From positions 124,001 to 188,000 of the forward strand of contig JAUJOR010000007.1 of assembly GCA_030447525.1 (NCBI GenBank): DNA of 64,000 nt. The letters are read 5' to 3'. Source of the stretch: Chloroflexota bacterium. GTDB lineage: Bacteria > Chloroflexota > UBA11872 > UBA12225. The notes below the pieces were generated by a model. The model saw only the letters and a list, made by a program, of their open reading frames with translations. It did no database searches and was not told the DNA's origin. Below are positions 34,518 to 43,474 of the stretch, piece after piece; the first letter of the stretch is position 1, and each line of letters opens with the position of its first letter. Position numbers and translations under genes: made by a program.

Positions 34518-36650
34518 ATGCCCCTTCCGAAGGCAGGACTGCATCCCGGCGACCGTCTACTGCATACTCCGGTAATGACGCTCGACCGCTACTGCCGCCG
34601 GGCCGCGCGGGATATGACGCGCTTTGCGGCCTGGTTTTTCAGGGGACGCTATCAGCTCCTGGCCCGTGTGGCCGGCCTCCAGCCGCAGGGTGACGCCCGT
34701 TCACCGCGGGGCACCCTGTTTATCGAAGTGGACGGACTCGGCTACGGTCACCTCCAGCGATCGTTGCAGCGAGGCTATATGCCCCACCTGAAGCGACTTA
34801 TCGACAAGGGGGAGTATCGCGTCTATCGCTGGCGCTGTGGCCTCGTCGCCGATACGCCGCCAATCCAGAGCGGCCTGATGTACGGTCGGCGCGACGGGAT
34901 AGTCGGTTTCTACTGGTGGAGTCGCCTCGAGCAACGGCGGATCGTAGGGGCGAATCCCTACGACATGCGCGTCGTCCAGCAGCGCCTCGCCGCCCAGGCC
35001 GGAAGCCCCGGACTCCTGGCCGGCGGGAGCAGCTACTCCAACATTATGTCCGGCGGGGCGCGGTGGTCGGTGCTGACCATCGCCGGGGCCAACCCGCACT
35101 GGTTTCACCCCGGTGAGGGCCTCTTGCGCGCCCTGGCCATCCTCCTGCTCAACCCCGGCAAGACGATACGTTTCGCCTTCGACTCCATCTGGGAAGTCCT
35201 CCAAGAGATGGAGGACCGGGCCTACGTTATCGCCACCGACCGGCCACGAATCCTGGAGGGGGCCTTCCCGCTCGTACGCATCCTGCTCAACGTCCTGGCG
35301 CGAGAGATCGTGACCGCCGGGACGCGAGTGGACATGCTCCGCGGCGTCCCTGTCATCTACACCTGCTACATCGGCTACGATGTGGTGGGGCATCACAGTG
35401 GCCCGCTGTCCCGTAACGCCTTACGCGTCCTGCGCGGTATCGACTCCGCCATCGGCAAGCTCTTGGAGACGGCCACCTGGACGGAGCGACCGTACGACGT
35501 CATCCTGCTCAGCGACCACGGTATGAGCGGCTGCCAGCCGGTGGCCGAAGCCTTCGACCACAACTTCGAGAGCTGGGTGGAGGCCTGGTGGCGCCAGGGG
35601 CTGCAGGCCGAGCCGCAATACCAGTTCGATCGGCGGCGGGTACGGCGGCGGATGCGCCGGCGCATTCGCCGCCAGCGAGGCACCTTACTCAGCCGTATCG
35701 CCGGGGGGGTGGCTCGACACAGCTCTGGCTGGCTCCGCACCTGGGGGCGCATCGGGGCGTGGGTGCTGGAGATTGGTAGCTCCGGGGCCATCAAGCTGGG
35801 GGAGCGGTTCTTCGAGGAAGAGCCAGAACCGCGGTCCCCGGGCGTGACGGTGATCAGCTGTGGACCGTTGTCTCAGCTGTGGGTGCGCGAGGTGGGCCAG
35901 CGGCTCAATCTGAGCGAGTTGGAAGGGCTCTGCCCGGGGTTCGCTCAAGCGCTCATCGATCATCCGGCCGTGGAGTGCATCATCGCCCGTGAGGGGGAGG
36001 AACTCCTCGTTCGGGGGCGAGACGGCACGGCCTACCTGCGGCTCGTGGAGGGGGATGCCCCGCGCGGCCAGGCTTCGCCGGGGCAGGGGTCGGAGGATCC
36101 GGCGGCCAATCCGGTGATTCGAGTCGAGGGCCAGAGCCCCTTCTGCGCATTCGAGGAGCCGGACATCGTCGCCCGCCAGGTGGCCTCCTTTGCCAGCATG
36201 CAAGCCTGTGGCGACCTGATCTGCTTCGCCGCCACCTTTCAGCCGGACACGCTGCGTGACGCTACCCCGGGGGCGTCCGGGGAGCGCCACGTCTACTCGT
36301 TCGAGCAGCAGCTGGGCACCCACGCCTCAGCCGGGGGCGACCAGGGGTATCCCTTCATCATGATGCATCGCAGCGTCTCATTCGACCCCAGCGGGATCAT
36401 CGAGGCCAGCGATTTGCACCCCTTCCTCTCGGCCTTTGTGCACCGCGATGCCAGGCCCGCAGGGGCAATGGCCGCGCCCTCTGCCGTGGAAACAGCGCAG
36501 GCCACGAGCGTCTCGCAAGCCGTCCCCCGAGTTCCTCGCCGGCCGTCCCGGGCAAGTCACCTGCGCCTGCTACCATTCAAGCAGAGTGAGGCCAAGCGCA
36601 GTGAGGGGACAGCGGGGACAGGACGAGCACTTTCACCTCCTCATCGATGA
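34518..36650 (+). CDS. Alkaline-phosphatase-superfamily phosphodiesterase/nucleotide pyrophosphatase
   Basis: 710 aa. The metal-binding pattern of type I phosphodiesterases is clear: TLFIEVDGLGYGHLQR with the first Asp, ADTPPIQSGLMYG with the probable Thr/Ser nucleophile region, TCYIGYDVVGHHSG, and LLSDHGMSGCQPV with the Asp-His-Gly metal ligands. A cluster of Arg residues (RRRVRRRMRRRIRRQR, about 373-388) and a short apolar segment split the protein before a beta-rich C-terminal domain. There is no signal peptide, though the substrate could be a membrane lipid. The basic cluster suggests binding to an acidic lipid or polymer. The start at 34518 follows the terminator of the previous gene; Met20 is an alternative. 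Confidence 0.8.
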   Translation: MPLPKAGLHPGDRLLHTPVMTLDRYCRRAARDMTRFAAWFFRGRYQLLARVAGLQPQGDARSPRGTLFIEVDGLGYGHLQRSLQRGYMPHLKRLIDKGEYRVYRWRCGLVADTPPIQSGLMYGRRDGIVGFYWWSRLEQRRIVGANPYDMRVVQQRLAAQAGSPGLLAGGSSYSNIMSGGARWSVLTIAGANPHWFHPGEGLLRALAILLLNPGKTIRFAFDSIWEVLQEMEDRAYVIATDRPRILEGAFPLVRILLNVLAREIVTAGTRVDMLRGVPVIYTCYIGYDVVGHHSGPLSRNALRVLRGIDSAIGKLLETATWTERPYDVILLSDHGMSGCQPVAEAFDHNFESWVEAWWRQGLQAEPQYQFDRRRVRRRMRRRIRRQRGTLLSRIAGGVARHSSGWLRTWGRIGAWVLEIGSSGAIKLGERFFEEEPEPRSPGVTVISCGPLSQLWVREVGQRLNLSELEGLCPGFAQALIDHPAVECIIAREGEELLVRGRDGTAYLRLVEGDAPRGQASPGQGSEDPAANPVIRVEGQSPFCAFEEPDIVARQVASFASMQACGDLICFAATFQPDTLRDATPGASGERHVYSFEQQLGTHASAGGDQGYPFIMMHRSVSFDPSGIIEASDLHPFLSAFVHRDARPAGAMAAPSAVETAQATSVSQAVPRVPRRPSRASHLRLLPFKQSEAKRSEGTAGTGRALSPPHR

Positions 36651-37173
36651 CCTGCTGGTGCTCCCAGAGCTCCATTCCAGCCGCCAGCGCTCCCATCACT
36701 TTGACCTCAGCGAGTTCGACCACCTGTGGCTCGTCGCCCAGCACGCCCACAGGCTCTCGCGCTACGTCAGGGCGGACGCCCGCACCTGCGCCCGCGCCGG
36801 CCTGTTGCATGACTTGGGGGCGCATTGGTTCAACACGGCGGTACCCTATGCCCTGGCCATGCGCCTGGAGGAGACGCACGGCGTGCGCCACGCCATCAGG
36901 GCCCACACCCTGTTTCCGGAGCTTCCCCGCACGCGAGAGGCCTGGGTAGTGGTCGCCGCCGACTTCCTGACCTCGGCGCAGGAATGCCGGCTCGTCTTTC
37001 GGCGGGCCCGCGATCGCGCCTCGGCCGGCCTGCGCCGGCGTCTGAGTCAGCCAGAGCACCTGCTGACACCCTTACGTACGCTCCCTGGCCGGCGCCCTAC
37101 CGTCCGCTGGCGTCGCCTGACTGCGTCGACCGGGCGCGACGTGCCGGCACGAGGCATCCATGACCAAAGTTGA
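36601..37173 (+). CDS. HD-domain hydrolase, predicted
   Basis: About 190 aa from the GTG at 36601, which has GTGAGG at a suitable distance; a GTG at 36586 is also possible. It overlaps the last 50 bases of the upstream gene. HD-family residues are visible: HAHRLSRYVRADARTCARAGLLHDLG (His, then His-Asp), IRAHTLFPELP (His) and VVAADFLTSAQE (the last Asp). HD enzymes are metal-dependent phosphohydrolases acting on nucleotides. The very basic C-terminus is probably non-core. It overlaps the next gene by 14 bp, so the three genes from 34518 to 38032 are one transcription unit. Confidence 0.7.
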   Translation: MRGQRGQDEHFHLLIDDLLVLPELHSSRQRSHHFDLSEFDHLWLVAQHAHRLSRYVRADARTCARAGLLHDLGAHWFNTAVPYALAMRLEETHGVRHAIRAHTLFPELPRTREAWVVVAADFLTSAQECRLVFRRARDRASAGLRRRLSQPEHLLTPLRTLPGRRPTVRWRRLTASTGRDVPARGIHDQS

Positions 37174-38032
37174 GGGGCAGGTGCCCTGGAAGCACGGGGC
37201 AGCGCTGCTGGAGGAGATCGCCGAGACAACACCGGATACGGGCAGCCTGGCCCTGTGGCACATCGGTCAATCAGGCTTTGTCGTGAAGGCCGGGCGGAGC
37301 ACCCTGGTATTCGATCCATTTCTGGCCCCATCCAGCGAGCGGATGCGCCGGACGTGGGAGCCACCATTCGCGGCCGGAGACCTGACAGGGGCAGACTTCG
37401 TCTTCTGTAGCCATGACCATGGGGATCACCTTGACCCGGTGGCAGTGCAGGGGATCGCCGCTGCCTCGCCGCGGGCACGCTTCATCGCCCCGCCGGCGGC
37501 GCATGGCCGTCTCGCTGCCCTAGGTATTCCACCGCAGAGAATTATCGCCGCCGAAGTGGGTGAGACCCGGTCATACGATGGGCTCACGGTACACGCCGTC
37601 CCCGCGGCTCACGGCGACCTCAGGGACCCGGTGGCGGAATACGTCTGGGAGGCCCATCCAGAGCGTGGCTTCCGCTTCGTCGGCTTCCTGGTAGAGGTCA
37701 ACGGCGTTCGCCTCTACCACGCCGGAGATACGACGATCTACCCTGGCATGGTCGATCGTCTCATCCCTTTGCGACCCGATCTCGCCCTGATCCCGATCAA
37801 CGGACGCGACTGGTTCCGCGAGCGCCAGGGGATTATCGGCAATACCGATGCCCGTGAGGCGGCCGACCTAGGCCATGCCATCGGAGCGGACGTGATCGTC
37901 CCGATGCACTACGACATGTTCGCCGGCAACCCGGGCAAGCCGGGCTGGTTTGCCGAATATTGCGCCGAGACGTACCCGGAGCAGGGTTTTCATGTCCCGG
38001 CCCGGTGCAAGCGCTGGCGGTACACGAAGTAG
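37160..38032 (+). CDS. Metallo-beta-lactamase fold hydrolase, UlaG-like
   Basis: 290 aa. Motifs: LALWHIGQSGFVVKAGRSTLVFDPF, the metal loop FCSHDHGDHLD, RLYHAGDTTIYPGM with the bridging Asp, and the final His in VIVPMHYDMFAGNPGKPGWF. The order and the His-Tyr-Asp near the end resemble L-ascorbate-6-phosphate lactonase (UlaG). No ula sugar-phosphotransferase genes are nearby, so the true substrate is probably another lactone or phosphodiester. It is coupled to the HD gene by overlap, and a hairpin at 38042-38076 ends the unit. Confidence 0.85.
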   Translation: MTKVEGQVPWKHGAALLEEIAETTPDTGSLALWHIGQSGFVVKAGRSTLVFDPFLAPSSERMRRTWEPPFAAGDLTGADFVFCSHDHGDHLDPVAVQGIAAASPRARFIAPPAAHGRLAALGIPPQRIIAAEVGETRSYDGLTVHAVPAAHGDLRDPVAEYVWEAHPERGFRFVGFLVEVNGVRLYHAGDTTIYPGMVDRLIPLRPDLALIPINGRDWFRERQGIIGNTDAREAADLGHAIGADVIVPMHYDMFAGNPGKPGWFAEYCAETYPEQGFHVPARCKRWRYTK

Positions 38033-38041
38033 AAGTAGGGG

Positions 38042-38076
38042 CGGAGCCGGGCTGATCCTCGTCCAGCGCGGCTCCG
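38042..38076. terminator. Hairpin between convergent genes
   Basis: CGGAGCCG (38042-38049) pairs with CGGCTCCG (38069-38076), with a 19-base loop, in the 52-bp gap between the UlaG-like gene end and the disordered-protein gene end. Confidence 0.45.
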
Positions 38077-38084
38077 GCAGGGCC

Positions 38085-40421
38085 TTACTGCTCCGGTCTG
38101 AAGCCCCGCTGGGGACGCCGCGCGCGACGGCGCTGCCCTGATGCCGGGCCGGGGCCGCGCTGCACTCCCCCGCCATCGCTCCCCGAGAAGTCCCCCTGGC
38201 GGCGGTTAGGGTTTCCCCCCTGGCCGCCGAGGGGAGGGCCGGAGCTGACCGACCTCCCTAGAGAGCGGTAGCCTCCGGCACCCGGCCCGGCCTGCTGCCG
38301 GCCATAGCCCCCACCCCCAGACCGCCAGCCGCGGTTGCCCATCCTGGCCTGTTCCTGCAGCCTTTGCAGATCCTGTGGCGACTTGCCGAGGGCACGGTAT
38401 CCGGAGGTCGGCCGGGGCCCGGTGGAATCGTAGCTACCATAGCCCCCACGCCGGTCGTAGCCCCCCTGACCACCCGGGGCGCCGCGGTCGTAGCCCCCCT
38501 GTCCGCCGCGGTCGTAGCCCCCCTGGCCACCCGGGGCGCCGCGGTCGTAGCCCCCCCGACCGCCCCGGTCGTAGCCCCCCTGGCCACCCGGGGCGCCGCG
38601 CCGGTCGTAGCCTCCCTGGCCACCCGGGACGCCGCGATCATAGCCCCGCCGACCGCCCCGGTCGTAGCTGCCCGAACTCCCCTCGCCCCCGCGGCCCCCA
38701 CGGTCGAATCCCCCTTGATCGCCCCGGCCGGGTGGACGTCCGCCCGATCCCTGGCTGCCCCGGGCGTCTCGCCAGCCACCGGGAGCGGGCGAGGGACGAT
38801 CGCCGCGTGGCGTGCCTGCTTGTGGCGCACGGGGATAGCCGGGGCCGGCACCACCACGAGGGGGCCGCGCCGATGGGGCCTGGCCCCCGCTGGGTGCCCC
38901 CATCCCGGCGGTGCCCGTACCAGGTCCACCCAAGGCGGGGACACCCGTTCCGGGACCTCGCCGGCGGCGACGACGCGCCCCCGGGAGGCGTGCATCGGCC
39001 GCTCCCCCCTCCACGCCCTCAGGGGCGAGCTGGGACGTGGATTGCACGTCGCCAGTCTGTCTGCCGGGCTGACGCCCCTCCAGCGGGGGAGCCAGTCCCT
39101 CCGGTGAAGCAGGCTCGACGATCGAGGTGGCCGTGCCCGCGGCCATAGGTCCTGGGCCGATGTCTTCCACGGTGTCTATGGTCGTGGCCGCGCCCGCGGC
39201 GCTGGGGCCCGGACCGAGATCCTCCACGGTGTCCATGGCCGCGGCCGCGACCTCCGGCACCGGCTGGCTGGCATCTGCCGGCGGCGCCCGGCGCGACCGC
39301 CGGCGGGGCGCCGGGCTCATTCTCGTTTCGGCCCCTTCGCCGGCCTCCGCTATCGTCGGAACACCGGCCGCTGCCATCTCGGGGCCGCCCATCCCTGCGG
39401 CTGCCGATGAGACGGTATCAACCGGCGGCGCGGGCGGCGCCGCAGCCGGGGTAGAGACGGCGTCACCGAGCGCGGCATCAGGAGACGCCGCACCCTCCGG
39501 CCCGGTCACGGATGAGGCGCGGCGGACGCGTCTTGGACGTGCCTCTCGCCCGGTTGCCGGGGCGGCCGCGGGCGCGGCGGATGCGGTCTCAGCCGTGGCC
39601 TGAACGTCGACCCGGTCCGGGGCGTCCGCTGGGAAGACGGCACCCGGCGTGGCCGGCACGCCCGCCTCGGCCGGCTGGGCTGGGGCGATTGATGGCTCTG
39701 GAGTGACCGCGTCGCCGGTGCCCAGCGCCTCAGCAGCTGGGACCCCGGCGCGGGCCCGGCGCGGCCGTGCCGGCCGAGACGGCGCCGGGGCGTCAGCCCC
39801 GGTATCGGCGTCGTCGACGTCCGCGCGGCTGCGCCGCCGTCGTGCCGGGGTGGCCGGGGCCGCTGGGGCGGCGCCCGCGTCCACGGCGGCCAGGGCATCG
39901 GCAACGCTCTGACCACCGGACGCCGGCTCGGCGAGCGCCAGAGCGGACTCGGTCGGGGCCGTGTCGGGATCTGGAGTCGCCGCCACACGGGCGCGCCTGC
40001 GGGGCCGTGTGGCCGGAGTTGGCGCCCCGTCTGCCGCTTGGGAGGTGGTGGACTCAGGGACCCCCTCAGGGGCGGCGGCCATCGGCGCGGGAGGGGCAGC
40101 GCCGCCTGCATCGTCGCCCTGAGTGGTGGCTGGCGTGGCAGCAAGTCGGCGGCGGGGCCGGCGAGGGGCCGGAACGGCGGGGGCCTGCTCGACTCCCCCG
40201 TTCTCACTCGCTGCCGTGCCCTGGCCGGCGGCGCCCTCCTGGCCGGCGACGTCAGGCTCGGCGGCGGCGGCGACACCGTTGGTCATGGACGCCCCATCGG
40301 TCAAGCTGCTGGCAGCAGGCCGCCGGCGCGGCCGGCGCGATGCGCCGGCCGGGGGAGGTGCATCAGCCTGTGCGGTAGACGCTTCAGTTTGCACTGCTGC
40401 GTCAGTGGAAGAGTCGCTCAC
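38085..40421 (-). CDS. Large intrinsically disordered protein with basic patches and YDRG/RGG-like repeats
   Basis: 778 aa, GTG start at 40421 with a good GGAGG five bases before it. No folded domain is visible. The first 500 residues are Ala/Pro/Thr/Glu rich with eight regularly spaced Arg clusters (RRPRRRP, RRPRRRL, RPRRRAR and similar, every 40-60 residues). A tandem repeat TVEDLGPGPSAAGAA / TVEDIGPGPMAAGTA lies in the middle. From about residue 600 there are eight YDR units in GGYDRGAPGGQ-type repeats and a Gly/Arg/Gln tail ending RRRARRPQRGFRPEQ. This composition is that of RGG-box RNA-binding, phase-separating proteins. RNA or DNA binding is inference. No translation-factor or helicase domain is attached. 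Confidence 0.75.
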   Translation of the reverse strand: MSDSSTDAAVQTEASTAQADAPPPAGASRRPRRRPAASSLTDGASMTNGVAAAAEPDVAGQEGAAGQGTAASENGGVEQAPAVPAPRRPRRRLAATPATTQGDDAGGAAPPAPMAAAPEGVPESTTSQAADGAPTPATRPRRRARVAATPDPDTAPTESALALAEPASGGQSVADALAAVDAGAAPAAPATPARRRRSRADVDDADTGADAPAPSRPARPRRARAGVPAAEALGTGDAVTPEPSIAPAQPAEAGVPATPGAVFPADAPDRVDVQATAETASAAPAAAPATGREARPRRVRRASSVTGPEGAASPDAALGDAVSTPAAAPPAPPVDTVSSAAAGMGGPEMAAAGVPTIAEAGEGAETRMSPAPRRRSRRAPPADASQPVPEVAAAAMDTVEDLGPGPSAAGAATTIDTVEDIGPGPMAAGTATSIVEPASPEGLAPPLEGRQPGRQTGDVQSTSQLAPEGVEGGAADARLPGARRRRRRGPGTGVPALGGPGTGTAGMGAPSGGQAPSARPPRGGAGPGYPRAPQAGTPRGDRPSPAPGGWRDARGSQGSGGRPPGRGDQGGFDRGGRGGEGSSGSYDRGGRRGYDRGVPGGQGGYDRRGAPGGQGGYDRGGRGGYDRGAPGGQGGYDRGGQGGYDRGAPGGQGGYDRRGGYGSYDSTGPRPTSGYRALGKSPQDLQRLQEQARMGNRGWRSGGGGYGRQQAGPGAGGYRSLGRSVSSGPPLGGQGGNPNRRQGDFSGSDGGGVQRGPGPASGQRRRARRPQRGFRPEQ
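38451..38690. repeat. DNA tandem repeats encoding GGYDRG units
   Basis: Near-identical 33-36 base units built on GGTCGTAGCCCCCCTGG and CCACCCGGGGCGCCG recur about seven times within the disordered-protein gene. They encode the YDRGAPGGQGG repeats. Such repeats can expand and contract, so the repeat number may vary between strains. Confidence 0.7.
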
Positions 40422-40442
40422 GTCGCCTCCAATTCGGCCTAT

Positions 40443-40498
40443 CGTTACGGCGGTCTGCGGTCGTGCCTGGCGTTACGGCGGTCTGCGATCGTGCCTGC
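40443..40498. repeat. 28-bp tandem duplication in the leader of the disordered-protein gene
   Basis: Two copies at 40443-40470 and 40471-40498 (both begin CGTTACGGCGGTCTGCG) differ at only two positions. They end about 21 bases before the start codon on the minus-strand message, close to the ribosome-binding site, where they could form a regulatory structure or protein site. Confidence 0.65.
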
Positions 40499-40948
40499 GC
40501 TTGCGCCACCCGGCACTAGGGCCTCTCACTGCCATCGCCTCTGCCCATTAGGACAGGCCGGACGCGTACGGGGAATCGGCATACCCCCAGACGGCTCACC
40601 CCGGTGCACGAGGTCACCGGCCGGCAAGAGACTCAGCTAGGTGCACGCTGCGTGCCGGCCGTCGGCAACTGTGCCCTCCGATAGGGCGGGCCATGCGTCA
40701 CTCAGAAGTTCGGTAGCAAGAAATGGGCGACGTCTTGCCGCGCCCGGTGCGCCGACGACCGGCGCACGTCATGCTCGCCGCCAGGTAGGATGCCACTGAT
40801 TGCGGTGGGGCACCCGCTCCGTTCAGTATACCGCTATTCGGCGTGCAGTGGCATGTCTGGCGCCCCGTGGCAAGAGTCTGGCCAACTACGCCGAGCCAGC
40901 AGCTGAGGCAACCTTGACGTGGAGCCGAGAGAGAACCGCCGGCGCCGC

Positions 40949-40974
40949 GGGCCGGCTGGTGCGCCAGCCGGCCC
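40949..40974 (-). terminator. Tetraloop hairpin after the second glycoside-hydrolase-like gene
   Basis: Perfect 11-bp stem GGGCCGGCTGG (40949-40959) with 40964-40974 and a 4-base loop, 70 bases beyond the stop at 41044 on the minus strand. Confidence 0.55.
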
Positions 40975-41043
40975 TTGCCAGAAACGGCGCCCGTTCAGGG
41001 ACTGACTTGATGCCCGCATGGCGCGGATGGGACGGTCGGCTTG

Positions 41044-43281
41044 TCAGAGGCGACACTCCGGGCGCGTGATCCGTCCATTATGGCGCACGAAGTCGGCGGC
41101 ACAGGTGTACGCCGGTAAGGGCGTCCCGCTAGGATCGACGACGCCAAAACCGTGGCGCTCGTCAGATTCGGGCCACAGCGACCGGAAGTTGAGATTCCAG
41201 ATGAACACGTGAGAGACGTACGGCGCCTCGTTGTTCAACTGCTCCAGCATGCGGGCAGTGTAGCGTCCGCGCTGCTCCTCGCTGACGTCTTGGCCGAACT
41301 CGTAGCCCGGTACCGAGCGCCGTGTGGAGGACCAGCCAACCTCCGTCAGCCACATCGGCTTGAAGTCGCCGAAGCGCTCTTGCACCTCGCGCAACTGCTG
41401 GTAACGTTTGATGTAAAAGCTGCCGTGCCCTTTGAAGCGCCCGAACGCCGGACTTGATGGAGGCAGGCTATTGCGGTCGATAAAGTCGTCCGGCGGATTG
41501 TTGTACCCGCTGGGGTGAACACCCAGGGCGTCGTAGTACTGCTTGATCTCCCCATTGTTGACGCCGTAGAGGAACTCTAAGTAGAGCCGATCGTCGATGG
41601 CCAGGCGCACGGCGTCGAGGCAGAAGCTCTGGCTGCGAGCCTCCAGATTGCGCCAGCACTCGCCGACGCCGGTTGGGGTGAGGGCCGGCAATATCACGGT
41701 GACGGCGGCGTCGCCGGCCTTGATTCCCTGGTAGGCCGCCTTCTGAAGCTGGACAAACTCCACCACCCCTTGCGGGGGGGCGGCCGGGGCGTTGGGCCAC
41801 AGCCGGGCGCTCCCCCATTCCCAGGACAGGTTCTGCTCGTTCCAGGGCTCGATGGCGCTGACTTTGCCCTTCAATGGGGGATAGCTGACCAGAAACTGCA
41901 GGAAATCGCGCAGCTTTGCCGGGTCGGCCGGGGCGATGCCCTGCGGGGCGGCGTAAAAGGCCGGCGCTCGCACCACGCTGATCATGACGCTAAGACCGGC
42001 GCCCCGGATATCGTCCAGCAGGGCCTGGAGGTCTGTCAGCTGGTTGCGCCAGAAGTACTTGGTCGAGCCGTTGACCTCGGCCTCCAGGCAGTTGGCGCCT
42101 TGCCGCCGACACTCGGCGGCCGTCATCTCGAAGTTGGCCCAGACCAGCTGCTGCTTGACCCAGCCGAACCCGGCGCCAGTTACCAGGGGAACCGCCTGAC
42201 GGCGCAGCGTGGCGTTCTGGAAGTCGCCCTGATATCCGTAGGACAGGGGGATGGTGCGTCGCCCGGCGCTCAGGGCAGGTCTCAGTCTCACCACAGGGGC
42301 TGCTGGGAGGGGCGCATCAGCGCGACCGGCGACGGCGAAACGGACGATGGGGGAGTCGGCAGGCTGCCCCGGAGGATGGGGCTGCACTGAGGGCCCGGCG
42401 AGGATGCCCGTCGCCTTGAGCAGATCGCCACCGAGCACTGCGGTGACGTCGCCGGCCTTGATCCCGGCCGGGCCATCCACGAGCCAGCGTTGAAATGCAA
42501 TGCGCTGGAAGCGCTGGGAAACGAACGGGCCGAAGGCGCCCGGCCGGTTCATCGGCAGGCCACATAGGTCTATCGCCGCCGCCGCGTTGCCGGCGCCGCA
42601 CTGGATGAGGTAGCGCTCATGGATGGATGCGTCCTCCATCCAGCCCAGGCGCGTGTTGACCGCCTCGGCGAACGTGGCGCTCCCGTCGGGCGCGCCGGGC
42701 CCGACGCCGGCCCGCTCCAGCAGAGGATTGACCCCCGCGTCTTGAAGGATCTCGAAGGTGTTCGCCAGGCGGACGCCCTGGCCGGGGCATTGCTGGAGCA
42801 GCAAGACTTGAAACGCCTGGTAGGTACAGCCGTCGCTGGCCGGGAAAGGACTGGACACCGGGTAGCCGGCGATCGATGGCCCGCCGAGAGCGTTGACGAA
42901 GGCAAAAAACGGATCACGGACGTCGAAGCCGGTGGTGGCGCCATCGCCGGTCTGCCGGTAGTGCCGTCCTTGCACCCCCCCGTCCGGGCCGGAGATCGCC
43001 TCTTCCAGGCCATCCTCCGTCACTGCCTCACTCCCGGCGACGGGGGCCACTTCCAACGCTTGAGCCCGCGCTGTAGTCGCCAGAGCCGGCCCGGCGACGA
43101 GCTGTGTCAGGATCATGGCCAGGAGGAGCCAGGGGGCGCCTGCTGTCTGCCCGTAGGCCGCCCGCCGGTACAGTGCAGACGCAATGGAGCGAAGTGGCCG
43201 GCCGGCCGCAGACGCGCTGGAAGTCACAGGTCGATAACTCACTGGTCGTAGTAACGTCGCCGCCGGCCCTTTCGATACGGC
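41044..43281 (-). CDS. Secreted clan GH-A glycoside-hydrolase-like protein, second copy
   Basis: About 745 aa from the ATG at 43281; the frame is open further upstream and the start is not certain. A membrane-export segment, APWLLLAMILTQLVAGPALA, begins near residue 48. The architecture matches the protein at 29414: an N-terminal half with DPFFAFVNALGGPSIAGYPVS-type repeats (about 110-370), then a barrel with GYQGDFQNATLRRQAVPLV, the acid/base in IEPWNEQNLSWEWG and the nucleophile in PMWLTEVGWSSTRR. The barrel has an extra disulfide-like Cys pair (AAECRRQGANCLE). Probably a paralogue with its own substrate. The active-site Glu are both kept, so it should be an enzyme. Confidence 0.78.
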   Translation of the reverse strand, partial: AVSKGPAATLLRPVSYRPVTSSASAAGRPLRSIASALYRRAAYGQTAGAPWLLLAMILTQLVAGPALATTARAQALEVAPVAGSEAVTEDGLEEAISGPDGGVQGRHYRQTGDGATTGFDVRDPFFAFVNALGGPSIAGYPVSSPFPASDGCTYQAFQVLLLQQCPGQGVRLANTFEILQDAGVNPLLERAGVGPGAPDGSATFAEAVNTRLGWMEDASIHERYLIQCGAGNAAAAIDLCGLPMNRPGAFGPFVSQRFQRIAFQRWLVDGPAGIKAGDVTAVLGGDLLKATGILAGPSVQPHPPGQPADSPIVRFAVAGRADAPLPAAPVVRLRPALSAGRRTIPLSYGYQGDFQNATLRRQAVPLVTGAGFGWVKQQLVWANFEMTAAECRRQGANCLEAEVNGSTKYFWRNQLTDLQALLDDIRGAGLSVMISVVRAPAFYAAPQGIAPADPAKLRDFLQFLVSYPPLKGKVSAIEPWNEQNLSWEWGSARLWPNAPAAPPQGVVEFVQLQKAAYQGIKAGDAAVTVILPALTPTGVGECWRNLEARSQSFCLDAVRLAIDDRLYLEFLYGVNNGEIKQYYDALGVHPSGYNNPPDDFIDRNSLPPSSPAFGRFKGHGSFYIKRYQQLREVQERFGDFKPMWLTEVGWSSTRRSVPGYEFGQDVSEEQRGRYTARMLEQLNNEAPYVSHVFIWNLNFRSLWPESDERHGFGVVDPSGTPLPAYTCAADFVRHNGRITRPECRL

Positions 43282-43474
43282 CATCCCTTGCCCGGATGCC
43301 CGGTTGCTCAAGCCTCGCGGCCGGCGCGACCGGGCATCTCGCTGGCAATCTCGGTGGCAATACTGCAAGGGCACTTTAGCCGGTGGTTTCCATGCCTCGC
43401 CGCGGGCAGAGGCTGGGCGCAGCAGAGTAGCCGGGCGCCATGGCCCAAGCCAGGGTCCCTCTTCGGCCCCTGCT

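Larger units (their letters stand above)
40422..41043. other. Long intergenic region upstream of the disordered-protein gene
   Basis: 622 bp without a convincing gene between two minus-strand genes. It holds a 28-bp tandem duplication (40443-40498), a hairpin with an 8-bp stem (40747-40767), a TATACT box on the minus strand (40825-40830) and a terminator hairpin (40949-40974). If the box is the promoter of the gene starting at 40421, its leader is about 400 bases long. Confidence 0.5.

Noticed and set aside
34132-34518. Open frame of 128 codons over the end of the nucleotidyltransferase fusion
   Set aside because: It overlaps the coding end of the fusion gene and a perfect terminator hairpin at 34292-34319, and the residues show no family pattern.
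40443-40498. Possible CRISPR-like repeat
   Set aside because: The two 28-base copies are directly adjacent with no spacer and only two units; it is a tandem duplication.
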